NCBI RefSeq assembly: GCF_030863805.1 | Contig: NZ_CP132957.1 | Location: 620,001 to 684,000, forward strand | Source: Kineothrix sp. MB12-C1 | Lineage (GTDB): Bacteria > Bacillota > Clostridia > Lachnospirales > Lachnospiraceae | Length of the DNA: 64,000 bases | Direction: 5' to 3' | Part shown: positions 7,963-16,435 of the stretch, piece after piece | Layout of the letters: each line of letters opens with the position of its first letter | Numbering within the stretch: position 1 is the stretch's first letter | Position numbers and translations under genes: made by a program | The notes under the pieces: generated by a model | Databases searched by the model: none | Told to the model about the DNA's origin: nothing | Seen by the model: the letters and a program-made list of their open reading frames with translations, nothing else

Positions 7963-9121
7963 AAAATACTCTCTCCAGTTCCTTTATTAAATCTTCTACA
8001 TCTTCAATCCCTACGGACAGTCTTAAGACTTTATCGGTAACTCCATTTGCCGCCAAGGTCTCTTTAGGTACATCCGCATGAGTCTGGGTAATTGGATAAG
8101 TAATTAATGTCTCCACACCGCCAAGACTTTCTGCAAACTGTATAAGGCGCACTTTGCGAAGAATGGAAAGTGCCAGTTCTTTCGTCTCCACTTCAAAAGT
8201 AACCATACAGCCGAAACCTCTTGCTTGCCTTTTCGTTATTTCATACCCAGGACTTTCTGCAATTCCCGGGTAATATACTTTCACGATTGGTTTCTGCTCA
8301 CATAGCCATTCCACAATCTGTCTCGTATTCTTCTCTGCTTTTTCCATACGAATCGCCAATGTCTTAATACCTCGCAGAATCAGCCAACTATCAAAGGGCG
8401 CCAGGCCAGAGCCTACTGTCTTAATGATAAACCTTAATTTCTCCGAGATTTCCCCCGAGGAAGTTACCAGGAAGCCGGCAATCGTATCGTTATGTCCGCC
8501 CAAATATTTCGTCCCGCTATGTACGACTACATCAGCACCTAACTCAAGCGGATTCTGGAAATAAGGAGACAGGAAGGTATTATCCACGATAAGAAGAAGT
8601 CCATGTTTTTTAGCAATTCCGGCCATCTTGCAGATGTCGGTCACGTTCATCATCGGGTTGGTCGGTGTCTCGATGAAAATTGCTTTTGTCGATTCACCGA
8701 TTAGTGCTTCCAATCCATCCGTTCCTTCTCCTTCCAGCAACTGAGCGCAATTCACATGATTAAACAGAATTCCATTCTTCTTGCTGATGTTATTAAATAA
8801 GCGGATGCTTCCACCATACAAATCACAGTCCGTAATGATATGGTCTCCCGGCTGAAATATTTCCATCAAAGCGGTAATTGCTGCCATCCCGCTGGAAAAA
8901 GCGAGGGCATCAATTCCTTTCTCCAAAGAAGCTACCACTCTCTCCAACTGTTCCCTCGTAGGATTCTGCAAACGACTGTAATCATACCCGGTACTTTCTC
9001 CTACTGCCGGATGTGCGAAAGTAGCCGTCTGATAAATCGGAAAGCTAACCGCCCCCGATCCGTCTGTATCCACCCGTCTCCCATCTCCATATAAACATTT
9101 TGTCGATATTCCATATTCCAT
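7955..9121 (-). CDS. Trans-sulfuration PLP enzyme (cystathionine gamma-synthase/lyase family)
   Basis: A 388-residue Cys/Met-metabolism PLP enzyme. The family marks are SSGMAAI (about 77-83), ETPTNPMMNVTDI, VDNTFLSPY and the PLP lysine in HSGTKYLGGHND (Lys205). Length fits MetB/MccB. Cystathionine gamma-synthases and gamma-lyases cannot be separated reliably by eye. Pairing with a MalY-type beta-lyase favours a gamma-synthase step (O-acyl-homoserine plus cysteine to cystathionine), but methionine gamma-lyase is possible. A GGAG site precedes the ATG by seven bases. The region upstream is occupied by a repeat element rather than an obvious operator. Confidence 0.88.
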   Translation of the reverse strand: MEYGISTKCLYGDGRRVDTDGSGAVSFPIYQTATFAHPAVGESTGYDYSRLQNPTREQLERVVASLEKGIDALAFSSGMAAITALMEIFQPGDHIITDCDLYGGSIRLFNNISKKNGILFNHVNCAQLLEGEGTDGLEALIGESTKAIFIETPTNPMMNVTDICKMAGIAKKHGLLLIVDNTFLSPYFQNPLELGADVVVHSGTKYLGGHNDTIAGFLVTSSGEISEKLRFIIKTVGSGLAPFDSWLILRGIKTLAIRMEKAEKNTRQIVEWLCEQKPIVKVYYPGIAESPGYEITKRQARGFGCMVTFEVETKELALSILRKVRLIQFAESLGGVETLITYPITQTHADVPKETLAANGVTDKVLRLSVGIEDVEDLIKELERVFYE

Positions 9122-9165
9122 ATTTTTCTCCGATTTCTTTCCAAATCATACTTTTTATCTTTTAT

Positions 9166-9321
9166 GTAACTGTTCAGTACCCTCACAGTCACAAAAGCAA
9201 TCTTTGCAAGATGGCTTTGTAAAAATCCATTAAAATCACCTTCGGTGATGGGATTTTTACTTGTTATTCGACGTTATCTTACGGTCAGCGCAGTAAATGC
9301 GCAGACCTACTGAATAGTTAC
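9166..9321. repeat. MITE-like palindromic element, repeat family A (full copy)
   Basis: A 156-bp non-coding element. Its ends are inverted repeats: GTAACTGTTCAGTA at 9166-9179 and TACTGAATAGTTAC at 9308-9321 (13 of 14 match). The left end itself folds (GTAACTGT against ACAGTCAC). Inside are an ATCACC-TTC-GGTGAT hairpin near 9235 with flanking A/T arms, and a 10-bp hairpin around 9283-9306 (GGTCAGCGCA against TGCGCAGACC). Shorter relatives occur at 9959-9985, 12342-12400 and 24639-24674. No transposase is encoded, so mobilisation would be in trans. Confidence 0.65.
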
Positions 9322-9381
9322 TCTTTTATTATCTATCTTTTATTACCTATCTTCTTTGTTTCATATTCCGTTCTTTATTTC

Positions 9382-9927
9382 CTATTCTCTGAAACTCTTC
9401 AACGCTTCCAGTGTCTCTTCTATCAACCTATCCAGATCCCAGCCAAGCCTATCCGCACCTGACTGAATGACTTCTCTGGAACAAGCTGCCGCAAAGCCTT
9501 TACTTTTGAACTTCTTTTTCACTGACTTCACTTCCAGATCCTGCACACTCTTGGAAGGACGCATCAATACGACTGCACCGATCAGTCCAGTCAGCTCGTC
9601 CACAGCATATAGTATCTTTTCCATCTCATGCTCCGGCTCAATATCCACTGTGATTCCATATCCATGGCTTGCCACTGCGTGTATCAACCGCTCCTCGATT
9701 CCTGCACCTCTCATAATCTCCTGTACCTTAATGCAATGCTCCTGAGGATAGAGTTCGAAATCCAAATCATGCAAAAGGCCTACATTTCCCCAGAACTCTT
9801 CCTCTTGTGCATAACCGAACTTGCGGGCAAAATATTTCATAACGCCTTCCACAACTTGCGCATGTTCCAAATGAAATTGATCCTTATTATATTTTGTTAA
9901 TAAATTCCACGCTTCTTCTCTTGTCAT
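9382..9927 (-). CDS. HD-domain (HDIG-type) metal-dependent hydrolase
   Basis: A 181-residue HD-superfamily protein. The metal ligands are spread as H(23 region, HLEHAQVVEGVM), LLHDLDFE (the HD pair), HAVASHGYG and YAVDELTGL (final Asp), the normal H...HD...D order. Members with this layout are hydrolases of phosphate or amide bonds with unknown substrates; the EDELTGL ending is common in a Clostridial subgroup. The ORF could begin with GTG at 9939, but AGGAGA stands only before the ATG at 9927. It is located between two copies of repeat family A. Confidence 0.78.
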   Translation of the reverse strand: MTREEAWNLLTKYNKDQFHLEHAQVVEGVMKYFARKFGYAQEEEFWGNVGLLHDLDFELYPQEHCIKVQEIMRGAGIEERLIHAVASHGYGITVDIEPEHEMEKILYAVDELTGLIGAVVLMRPSKSVQDLEVKSVKKKFKSKGFAAACSREVIQSGADRLGWDLDRLIEETLEALKSFRE

Positions 9928-9958
9928 CGTTCTCCTCACTTTACTGCAATAGTTGAAG

Positions 9959-9985
9959 GTAACTGTTCAGTATCCTCACAGTTAC
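9959..9985. repeat. Short copy of repeat family A
   Basis: A 27-bp hairpin: arms GTAACTGT (9959-9966) and ACAGTTAC (9978-9985) around TCAGTATCCTC. It equals the left end of the element at 9166 apart from two bases and ends two bases before the LysR stop codon. Confidence 0.65.
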
Positions 9986-9987
9986 AA

Positions 9988-10896
9988 TTAAAGTACCTTT
10001 TTCTCGTATTTTTTCAATTCTTCTATATATTTGACAGCCAGAATACTTAACGGCATCTTCCTCTTCTTGATATACCCGATTCTCATCCTCTCATCCGTAT
10101 TCAAAGGAATTGCCCTATATTCATTCTGATATAATTCTTCACAAATAATGCCGGAACACAAAGTATATCCATTCAGCCCGATCATAAGGTTTAACATTGT
10201 CGCTCTGTCGTTGGCTTTAATAATCTGTTTGTATTCGTAAGTGCTGAACACTTCCTCTGCCAGATAAAACGAATTATTGTTGCCTTGTTCAAAGGATAGG
10301 CAGGGATAATCTTTCAAATCCTCAAAATTAATACATTCTTTCTGTGCGAGGGGATTGCCCTGCCACAAGAAGACATAGATTCCGCACTGGAACAAGTCAA
10401 TAAATTCTAATTCCTGATCATGAAATATTTTTGTCAGCGCCTTAGAATTAAAATCATTTATATATAAAATACCCAGCTCGCTCTTTTGATTTCTTACATT
10501 CTCAATCACTTCATAGGTCTGAGTTTCGCGCACAGCGAATTCATAATCATCCATACCGAACTCTTTAGCCATCTCGACAAAGGCCTGAACAGCGAAGGTA
10601 TAATGCTGCATGGATACGCTGAACTTCTTTTTAAACTTTTTCCTATGAATGAACCGTTCTTCCATTTGCCTGTATTGCTCTATCATCTGTCTTGCGTAGC
10701 CGAGGAATTCTTCTCCTTCCGGCGTAATAACGATTCCCCGGTTCGAACGCAAGAATATTTGTAAACCAATTTCTTCTTCCAAATCACGTATGGTACTGGA
10801 TAAACTCGGCTGTGTAATGAACAGTTCGGCTGCCGCCTTGTTCATGGACTTTTGATTTGCAATACATATCGCATACCGAAGCTGCTGTAATGTCAT
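9988..10896 (-). CDS. LysR family transcriptional regulator
   Basis: A 302-residue LysR protein. The winged helix lies in residues 1-60 (MTLQQLRYAICIANQKSMNKAAAELFITQPSLS..., then a helix ending LEEEIGLQIFLRSNRG), followed by a linker helix and the co-inducer domain with LGILYINDF and LMIGLNGYTL. GGGGGG six bases before the ATG is the ribosome site. It lies between the trans-sulfuration genes and metY, and two conserved LysR-type boxes precede metY and the GST/ABC operon, making it the likely regulator of sulfur amino acid uptake and synthesis (inference). Such regulators often sense O-acetylserine or homocysteine. Confidence 0.9.
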   Translation of the reverse strand: MTLQQLRYAICIANQKSMNKAAAELFITQPSLSSTIRDLEEEIGLQIFLRSNRGIVITPEGEEFLGYARQMIEQYRQMEERFIHRKKFKKKFSVSMQHYTFAVQAFVEMAKEFGMDDYEFAVRETQTYEVIENVRNQKSELGILYINDFNSKALTKIFHDQELEFIDLFQCGIYVFLWQGNPLAQKECINFEDLKDYPCLSFEQGNNNSFYLAEEVFSTYEYKQIIKANDRATMLNLMIGLNGYTLCSGIICEELYQNEYRAIPLNTDERMRIGYIKKRKMPLSILAVKYIEELKKYEKKVL

Positions 10897-10997
10897 AATT
10901 TCTTACCCCCCATTATCTCACCCACAAGCTATAACAATTTCCCCAATTCCACGCTTCTGTCTATCCCTCTATAAGGTCTCGGCACTCTTCTTACGGT

Positions 10998-12305
10998 TTA
11001 TTGTACTGCTTGAAAAGCTTCTTCCAGATCCTCAATAATATCCTCAGCATGTTCTGTGCCGATAGAAAGCCGGATCGTATTCGGTGCAATGCCGGATGCC
11101 GCAAGCTCCTTCTCATTCATCTGTGAATGGGTAGTGGATGCCGGATGAATTACTAAGGATTTTACATCAGCTACATTGGCAAGTAAAGAGAAAAGTTCCA
11201 GTTGATCGATGAAATCTTTTGCTTTCTGTGCGTCTCCTTTGATTTCAAAAGTGAAGATGGAACCGCCTCCGTTCGGGAAATATTTCGCATACAACTCCTT
11301 CTGCTCTTCATCCTCCGATACTGAAGGATGGTGTACCTTTTCCACCTGAGGATGATTATGCAAATAATCAACTACCTTCAATGCATTTTCCACATGGCGC
11401 TCCACACGAAGGGAAAGAGTTTCCAGCCCTTGCAAAAAGAAAAATGCGTGGAAAGGAGACAATGCGGCTCCTGTGTCGCGAAGCAAAATTGCGCGAATCT
11501 TCGTCACATAGGCAGCAGCTCCTACCGCTTCCGTAAAGCTGATACCATGATAGCTCGGGTTAGGCTTTGTCAGAATATCGAATTTCCCAGATGCCGCCCA
11601 ATCGAAATTACCGCCATCCACAATAACACCACCGATAGAAGTACCATGACCTCCGATGAACTTCGTGGCAGAATGCACTACAATATCAGCGCCGAATGCA
11701 AGAGGTTTCAGCAGATAAGGGGTAGCAAATGTATTATCTACAATCAGGGGAATCTTGTGAGAATGTGCAATCTTTGCGATTTTCTCAATGTCTACTACAT
11801 CGGAATTCGGATTGCCCAAGGTCTCTATAAAAATAAGTTTTGTATTGTCCTGAATAGCATTTTCCAGCTCCTCATAATTGAATGGGTCTGCGAAGGTGGT
11901 CGTTATTCCGTATTGGGGTAACGTATGCGCTAATAAATTATAAGTACCGCCGTAAATATTTTTCGCTGATACCACATGATCCCCGTTTTGCGCAATGTTC
12001 TCAATCGCATAGGTAACGGCTGCTGCCCCGGAAGCTACTGCCAAAGCGGCTACTCCACCTTCGAGTGCTGCAATTCTGCGTTCGAACACATCTTGCGTAG
12101 GATTGGTTAATCTGCCGTAAATATTCCCAGCATCCGTTAACGCAAATCTCGCAGCCGCATGTTCACTGTTATGAAATACATAGGAAGATGTCTGATAAAT
12201 CGGAACCGCTCTCGCATCGGTTACCGCATCCGGCTGCTCCTGCCCTACATGAAGCTGTAATGTTTCGAATTTAAGGTTTCTTTCTTTTCTCGTTTTTTTA
12301 GCCAT
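10998..12305 (-). CDS. metY: O-acetylhomoserine aminocarboxypropyltransferase (sulfhydrylase)
   Basis: A 435-residue PLP enzyme of the MetY class, which makes homocysteine from O-acetylhomoserine and sulfide. The MetY-specific length (about 430, longer than MetB) and the blocks KFETLQLHVGQEQPD, NIYGRLTNPTQDVFE, ETLGNPNSDV and HSATKFIGGHGTSIGG (PLP Lys215) are present. AGGAGG precedes the ATG. It is monocistronic with its own promoter and a near-perfect LysR-type operator (12438-12507). With the MetB/MalY pair downstream, the cell has both direct sulfhydrylation and trans-sulfuration. Confidence 0.93.
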   Translation of the reverse strand: MAKKTRKERNLKFETLQLHVGQEQPDAVTDARAVPIYQTSSYVFHNSEHAAARFALTDAGNIYGRLTNPTQDVFERRIAALEGGVAALAVASGAAAVTYAIENIAQNGDHVVSAKNIYGGTYNLLAHTLPQYGITTTFADPFNYEELENAIQDNTKLIFIETLGNPNSDVVDIEKIAKIAHSHKIPLIVDNTFATPYLLKPLAFGADIVVHSATKFIGGHGTSIGGVIVDGGNFDWAASGKFDILTKPNPSYHGISFTEAVGAAAYVTKIRAILLRDTGAALSPFHAFFFLQGLETLSLRVERHVENALKVVDYLHNHPQVEKVHHPSVSEDEEQKELYAKYFPNGGGSIFTFEIKGDAQKAKDFIDQLELFSLLANVADVKSLVIHPASTTHSQMNEKELAASGIAPNTIRLSIGTEHAEDIIEDLEEAFQAVQ

Positions 12306-12341
12306 TTTCTTATCCTCCTATTATGTCTCATAAGAACTTTC

Positions 12342-12400
12342 TTAACTGTTTATTACCCTCACAGTTACAAAAGCAAAAATTGCTTTGGGAAAATCCATTA
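12342..12400. repeat. Partial copy of repeat family A in the metY leader
   Basis: The 27-bp end motif (TTAACTGT...ACAGTTAC, 12342-12368) is followed by an AAAAGCAA...TGCTTTG...AAATCCATTA stretch matching positions 9193-9232 of the full copy, then diverges. It lies between the metY promoter and its start codon, so it becomes part of the metY 5' leader. Confidence 0.6.
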
Positions 12401-12437
12401 GAAAAATGTTATTTTTTATCCGGTTTCTTTAATTGTC

Positions 12438-12467
12438 ATTATACTTATTCCGTAGTATAAGTGTTAA
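12438..12467 (-). promoter_or_regulatory. metY promoter
   Basis: On the minus strand TTAACA (complement of 12462-12467) and a perfect TATAAT (complement of 12438-12443), spacer 18 bp. The LysR-type box at 12487-12507 lies 20-40 bp upstream of the -35, the usual activator site. Confidence 0.65.
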
Positions 12468-12486
12468 TATATATAAACATCATTTG

Positions 12487-12507
12487 GTTATAGGTTTTAC
12501 CTATAAC
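12487..12507. promoter_or_regulatory. LysR-type operator upstream of metY
   Basis: A perfect inverted repeat: GTTATAGGT (12487-12495), TTT, ACCTATAAC (12499-12507). The core TATAGG-N5-CCTATA resembles the MET-box bound by the LysR protein MtaR in Streptococcaceae. A second copy with 17 of 21 identities lies at 6183-6203. Confidence 0.65.
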
Positions 12508-12570
12508 TATATTATTATATATCGATTAAATCAGCAAGGTCTTTCCTGTGGTTAAAACTTTTCTGTGATA

Positions 12571-12594
12571 TAAAAAAGAATCCCGCAAGCGGGA
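12571..12594 (-). terminator. Intrinsic terminator after the beta-galactosidase gene
   Basis: TCCCG (12581-12585) pairs with CGGGA (12590-12594) around CAAG, followed on the minus strand by TTCTTTTTTATA. It lies 24-47 bp downstream of the GH42 stop and ends the galactoside operon. Confidence 0.75.
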
Positions 12595-12617
12595 CCCTTT
12601 TTGCCTGATAGATATAT

Positions 12618-14672
12618 TTACATTTTGTATACCACCGTCTCAAAAGGTCTGAGAATTCTTGTTCCTGTTTCTGTTTGTCCGGTGTATAAATCAGTCATAT
12701 CCTTTTGGACTACAATCTCACATTCCTCGTTTTCATAGTTCAAAACGAATAAATATTTCTCTCCTGCCCTTTCTCTGACAGCCAGTTCGCATTGCTCCGG
12801 CAATGAAATAATATCACCGTACGGATTTGCTATCCCTAACTTCTCCAAAAATACCTTTGCCGTCTCCTTGGAAAAACAGCTGCCAAAATAATAGGTTTTC
12901 CCTTTACCGCAAATATGTTCGATCAATCCCGGACTGCCTTTATAATAATTAGACTGGTATGTACCAAGCACATTTGCCTCTTCTGTAAGAGGACTTAATA
13001 TATCATGGAAAACCGGCGCTTCCAGCAAGACATCATCCCATGAGATATAATTCAAATCATCTGCCGGCCCGGCAAATGTATATTCCGGCACATCCGTTGC
13101 CGTCAATTCCTGAAGCAATCCCGGCAATTTATCCATCACACACTGTCCTGTTAAATCCTTATATCCGGTTCGGCATCCTAAAACCAGTATTCCGCCTTCT
13201 TTTACATATTCCTCCAACAAATTCACCCTCTCCTTAGTCAGAATGACTGCATGAGGATAAATCAGAACCGGATATGCGAGCAATTCTTCGAAAGTTGTCT
13301 CATCCTCTAAATAAACATAGTCCATCGGTGTATGGGTAAGCTGGGCAGCCTGAAAAATTCCCGCCTGACTGACTTTATCAACACGCTGATGCCATTTATC
13401 AAGTCCGGCATCCCAGACATTATCGTAATCCTTCAAGACCCCAAAGGCTGCTTTGTAGTGCGAACCTGCGGCTTCCTTAATCTGTTTTAATTTAAAAGAT
13501 ACCTCTTTTACCTCTTTTAGCCTGCGGTTATCCCGATTTGAATAATCAAGGATCCCATGCCAGTAAATCTCTGTGCCTTTCGTACAAGTTCTCCATCTGA
13601 AATAGCTAATAAAGTCGGCTCCATGGGCAATGCTTTGCATCGTCCACAAGGTTAACTGACCCGGTTTTGGTGCCGGTGCTTCCATCCGGGTATTCCAGCC
13701 GTTAGGCCCTGACTGCTGCTCCATAATTCCAAATATGGGTGAGACCGAACGGACTTCCGTCAGATTCCTGCTCCACTTCCGGTCTTTTAAATCAGTCGCC
13801 TGCTTTGGATTCTCGTCCATACAAAAGGCAAAGTTCGGATAGGAGTCGTACATATAAACATCCAGCGACTCCTTGGTCATCCGGTGGTTATCCAGATTGC
13901 CGAACATTCCGTTAGTCGTGATAAACGCCTCTTCCTTGATATACTCTCTTAAAATATCGCTCTGCATCTTGGCAAAACGACAGGCGCTGTCTGAAATGAA
14001 CCTGGTATAATCAAGTACCTGATGGGGATTAGTAGAATCGCTGACTACTTTTCTGGGAACATAAATCTCTTCAAAAGCGCTGTAGGTCTGATTCCAGAAA
14101 ACGGTTCCCCAAGCCTGGTTCAACGCATCCAGCGTTTGGTATTTATCTTTCAAAAATTCACGAAATGCCAAGGTGTCAGCTTCGGAATAAAATTCATTCA
14201 GTTCACAATTTAACTCATTATCAATCTGCCAACCTATGATATTAGGGTGATTCCCATAATGCTTTGCCAACTCGGTCACAATACGTGCTGCGAGCTGCTG
14301 GTATTTCTTAGAATTATAATTATAATGACGTCTGCATCCGTGACGGTACAAAACACCGTTCTTATCGCTGTTAAGCACCTCGGGATAGGCTTCTGTCAGC
14401 CAGACCGGCGGTGTGGCAGTCGGTGTTCCGAAGATGACTTTCATCCCGGTCTGCTCTGCTACTTCCATAAACCGATCAAAAAAGTCAAATTTGAATTCAC
14501 CTTCCTTAGGCTCGAATACCGTCCAGGCAAACTCGCCGATTCGTATGACTGAAATTCCGTTATCCTGCATCCGAAGCAAGTCATCTTTCCACATTGATGC
14601 ATCCCAATGCTCCGGGTAATAACAAACTCCCATTGTGAGCTGTTCCAGATTCATTTCTTTTTTTTCTCTCAT
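12618..14672 (-). CDS. Beta-galactosidase, glycoside hydrolase family 42
   Basis: A 684-residue GH42 enzyme. Marks include GVCYYPEHWD at the N-terminus, the acid/base glutamate in GWQIDNELNCE (Glu153) and the nucleophile in GIMEQQSGPNGW (Glu318); the trimerisation and C-terminal beta domains follow to about 680. No signal peptide, so it works in the cytoplasm on imported galactosides. An upstream in-frame ATG at 14684 overlaps the ribosome site itself (GGAGG at 14678-14682), so the ATG at 14672 is the start. It is the last gene of an operon with a two-component system and a sugar ABC importer, suggesting galacto-oligosaccharide or galactan-fragment use. Confidence 0.94.
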   Translation of the reverse strand: MREKKEMNLEQLTMGVCYYPEHWDASMWKDDLLRMQDNGISVIRIGEFAWTVFEPKEGEFKFDFFDRFMEVAEQTGMKVIFGTPTATPPVWLTEAYPEVLNSDKNGVLYRHGCRRHYNYNSKKYQQLAARIVTELAKHYGNHPNIIGWQIDNELNCELNEFYSEADTLAFREFLKDKYQTLDALNQAWGTVFWNQTYSAFEEIYVPRKVVSDSTNPHQVLDYTRFISDSACRFAKMQSDILREYIKEEAFITTNGMFGNLDNHRMTKESLDVYMYDSYPNFAFCMDENPKQATDLKDRKWSRNLTEVRSVSPIFGIMEQQSGPNGWNTRMEAPAPKPGQLTLWTMQSIAHGADFISYFRWRTCTKGTEIYWHGILDYSNRDNRRLKEVKEVSFKLKQIKEAAGSHYKAAFGVLKDYDNVWDAGLDKWHQRVDKVSQAGIFQAAQLTHTPMDYVYLEDETTFEELLAYPVLIYPHAVILTKERVNLLEEYVKEGGILVLGCRTGYKDLTGQCVMDKLPGLLQELTATDVPEYTFAGPADDLNYISWDDVLLEAPVFHDILSPLTEEANVLGTYQSNYYKGSPGLIEHICGKGKTYYFGSCFSKETAKVFLEKLGIANPYGDIISLPEQCELAVRERAGEKYLFVLNYENEECEIVVQKDMTDLYTGQTETGTRILRPFETVVYKM

Positions 14673-14692
14673 AACTGCCTCCATCTATATTT

Positions 14693-16435
14693 TTATGTTT
14701 GCTTTTCTTGTTTTAATTTGTCAATCGGAATCGAAAAACAAATTCTCGACCCCTCTCCAACCTCGCTTGCGATTCTAAGGGTTCCTTCTTCACCGTAGTA
14801 GATTTTCAGTCTGCGGTAAACATTTTTCAAGCCGATGCAACGCTTCGAATTCTCCTGTTCACACGCCAGGTAAATCCCTTTTATTTGTTCCTGATTCATT
14901 CCGATGCCATCATCGACTATACGGAAATAGAGTTCCTCCTGATGGATGAAAATCTGAACCAGCAGCGTACCTTTTCCAAGCTTAGGTTCTAACCCATGGA
15001 TAATTGAATTTTCCACCAGTGGCTGCAAAATAAAATTAGGGATCAAATAATTTCTTACCCTTCTGTCAATCTCATATCCGACTGATATCTTATCACCAAA
15101 ACGGTATTCCTGAATAAAGACATAATTTCTGACACTCTTTAATTCTTCACCGATCGTAATCATACTCTCCTGCTTTAAATTAGACCTTAACAAGTCTCCG
15201 AGAGCCATCGCAACCTCTGCGATATCCTGGTTATGCTGCATCCTCGCCATCCAGCTGATAGTATCTAAGGTATTATATAGAAAATGCGGGTTTATTTGCA
15301 TTTTGAGAAATTCTATCTCTGCCTCCTTTTGGGAAATCTCCATTTTATACGCTTTCTCAATCAGGTTTTCAATGTTGGCCGCCATATGATTATAAGTTTT
15401 TCCAAGCTGCCCGATTTCATCATCGGCCACAATCGGCACTCTGGAAGAAAAATCGCCCTGTCCAACCCGGTTCATACTCTCTTTTAGCCTTTCCAGCGGT
15501 TCGATCGATCTTGTAACCAGACCGACCATCGCCCAGGCCGCCAGGATTGCCGCCCCTAATACAATTGCAATAACCATGATTAAGAAAGTGACCATATCCT
15601 TTTCGACCTCGTTTAACGGAACCGTTACGATCAGCCTCCATCCATTACTCATCGGTCCGCTGGCATATAAATAGGAATTGCTGCCGTTAATCTTTTCAAT
15701 GCTCCGCCCCTGCTCCGAAATTGACTCTGAAGGCACCGGGAAAATTTCACCCAGTATTTCTTTCCGATTGCTGGAAATTACGATATGATCCTTATCTATC
15801 ACATAGGCCCCACTGGCATAGGTTCCTGATATATCCTTTATGATATCGCCGAAATAAGACTCTTTCATAATGATATTGATATATCCAATCGGCTTTTGTG
15901 TTTTCATACTGATGATCGCTCTGGCAATACAGATATTATTTTCACCGTCCTCTGTTACGCCCCAGAGGGTCGATCCTTTGGCCAAAAAGATTTCTTCCTT
16001 AGTAAACTTATCTTTTTCACCGCCGTAAAGGACCGCTTCAATGATAAACTCTTCGCCGGAAAGGGAACCGATGCTCATTGAAACACTATCGTTGTTATAA
16101 AGTGCCTGAGTTCCCAGCTCATTTAAAATCTGCTTTCGTATATTTATCAATTCATAATCCGTAAGGGTGTTTTCATTGACTGTCACTAAAAGGTTCTGAA
16201 TCACTGTATTTTTTAATAGTTCAAATGTGATATTTTCAACCTTTTGTATATTTTCCTTCATATTGGTGGTAGTTTGTCTTGTGATATCTTGAATAAACTG
16301 GCCGGACTTTATATTATAGATTCTCTTGAAAATCAGTGCTGAAGCAGCTACAGCCAGAGCACTGAGCATCACCAGGATGACAATAAAATTTATAATTAAC
16401 TTCTTCTTTAAGGTTGGTATGTGCTTCAGGATCAA
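14693..16435 (-). CDS. YesM-type sensor histidine kinase
   Basis: A 580-residue membrane kinase: TM1 at about 14-36, an extracellular sensor of about 240 residues, TM2 at about 282-305, HAMP domain (about 304-357), a coiled stretch, the His-kinase phosphoacceptor in INPHFLYNTLD (His384) and a HATPase ending with VDDGIGMN and GEGSRICFSIP. This is the LytS/YesM class that pairs with AraC-type response regulators. It overlaps the regulator gene by 4 bp (ATGA). The sensor probably perceives an extracellular sugar or the binding protein; which is unknown. Confidence 0.93.
   Translation of the reverse strand: MILKHIPTLKKKLIINFIVILVMLSALAVAASALIFKRIYNIKSGQFIQDITRQTTTNMKENIQKVENITFELLKNTVIQNLLVTVNENTLTDYELINIRKQILNELGTQALYNNDSVSMSIGSLSGEEFIIEAVLYGGEKDKFTKEEIFLAKGSTLWGVTEDGENNICIARAIISMKTQKPIGYINIIMKESYFGDIIKDISGTYASGAYVIDKDHIVISSNRKEILGEIFPVPSESISEQGRSIEKINGSNSYLYASGPMSNGWRLIVTVPLNEVEKDMVTFLIMVIAIVLGAAILAAWAMVGLVTRSIEPLERLKESMNRVGQGDFSSRVPIVADDEIGQLGKTYNHMAANIENLIEKAYKMEISQKEAEIEFLKMQINPHFLYNTLDTISWMARMQHNQDIAEVAMALGDLLRSNLKQESMITIGEELKSVRNYVFIQEYRFGDKISVGYEIDRRVRNYLIPNFILQPLVENSIIHGLEPKLGKGTLLVQIFIHQEELYFRIVDDGIGMNQEQIKGIYLACEQENSKRCIGLKNVYRRLKIYYGEEGTLRIASEVGEGSRICFSIPIDKLKQEKQT

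Noticed and set aside
9166-9321. CRISPR-like repeats
   Set aside because: Copies are kilobases apart with no regular spacing or spacers and no cas genes; they are dispersed palindromic elements.
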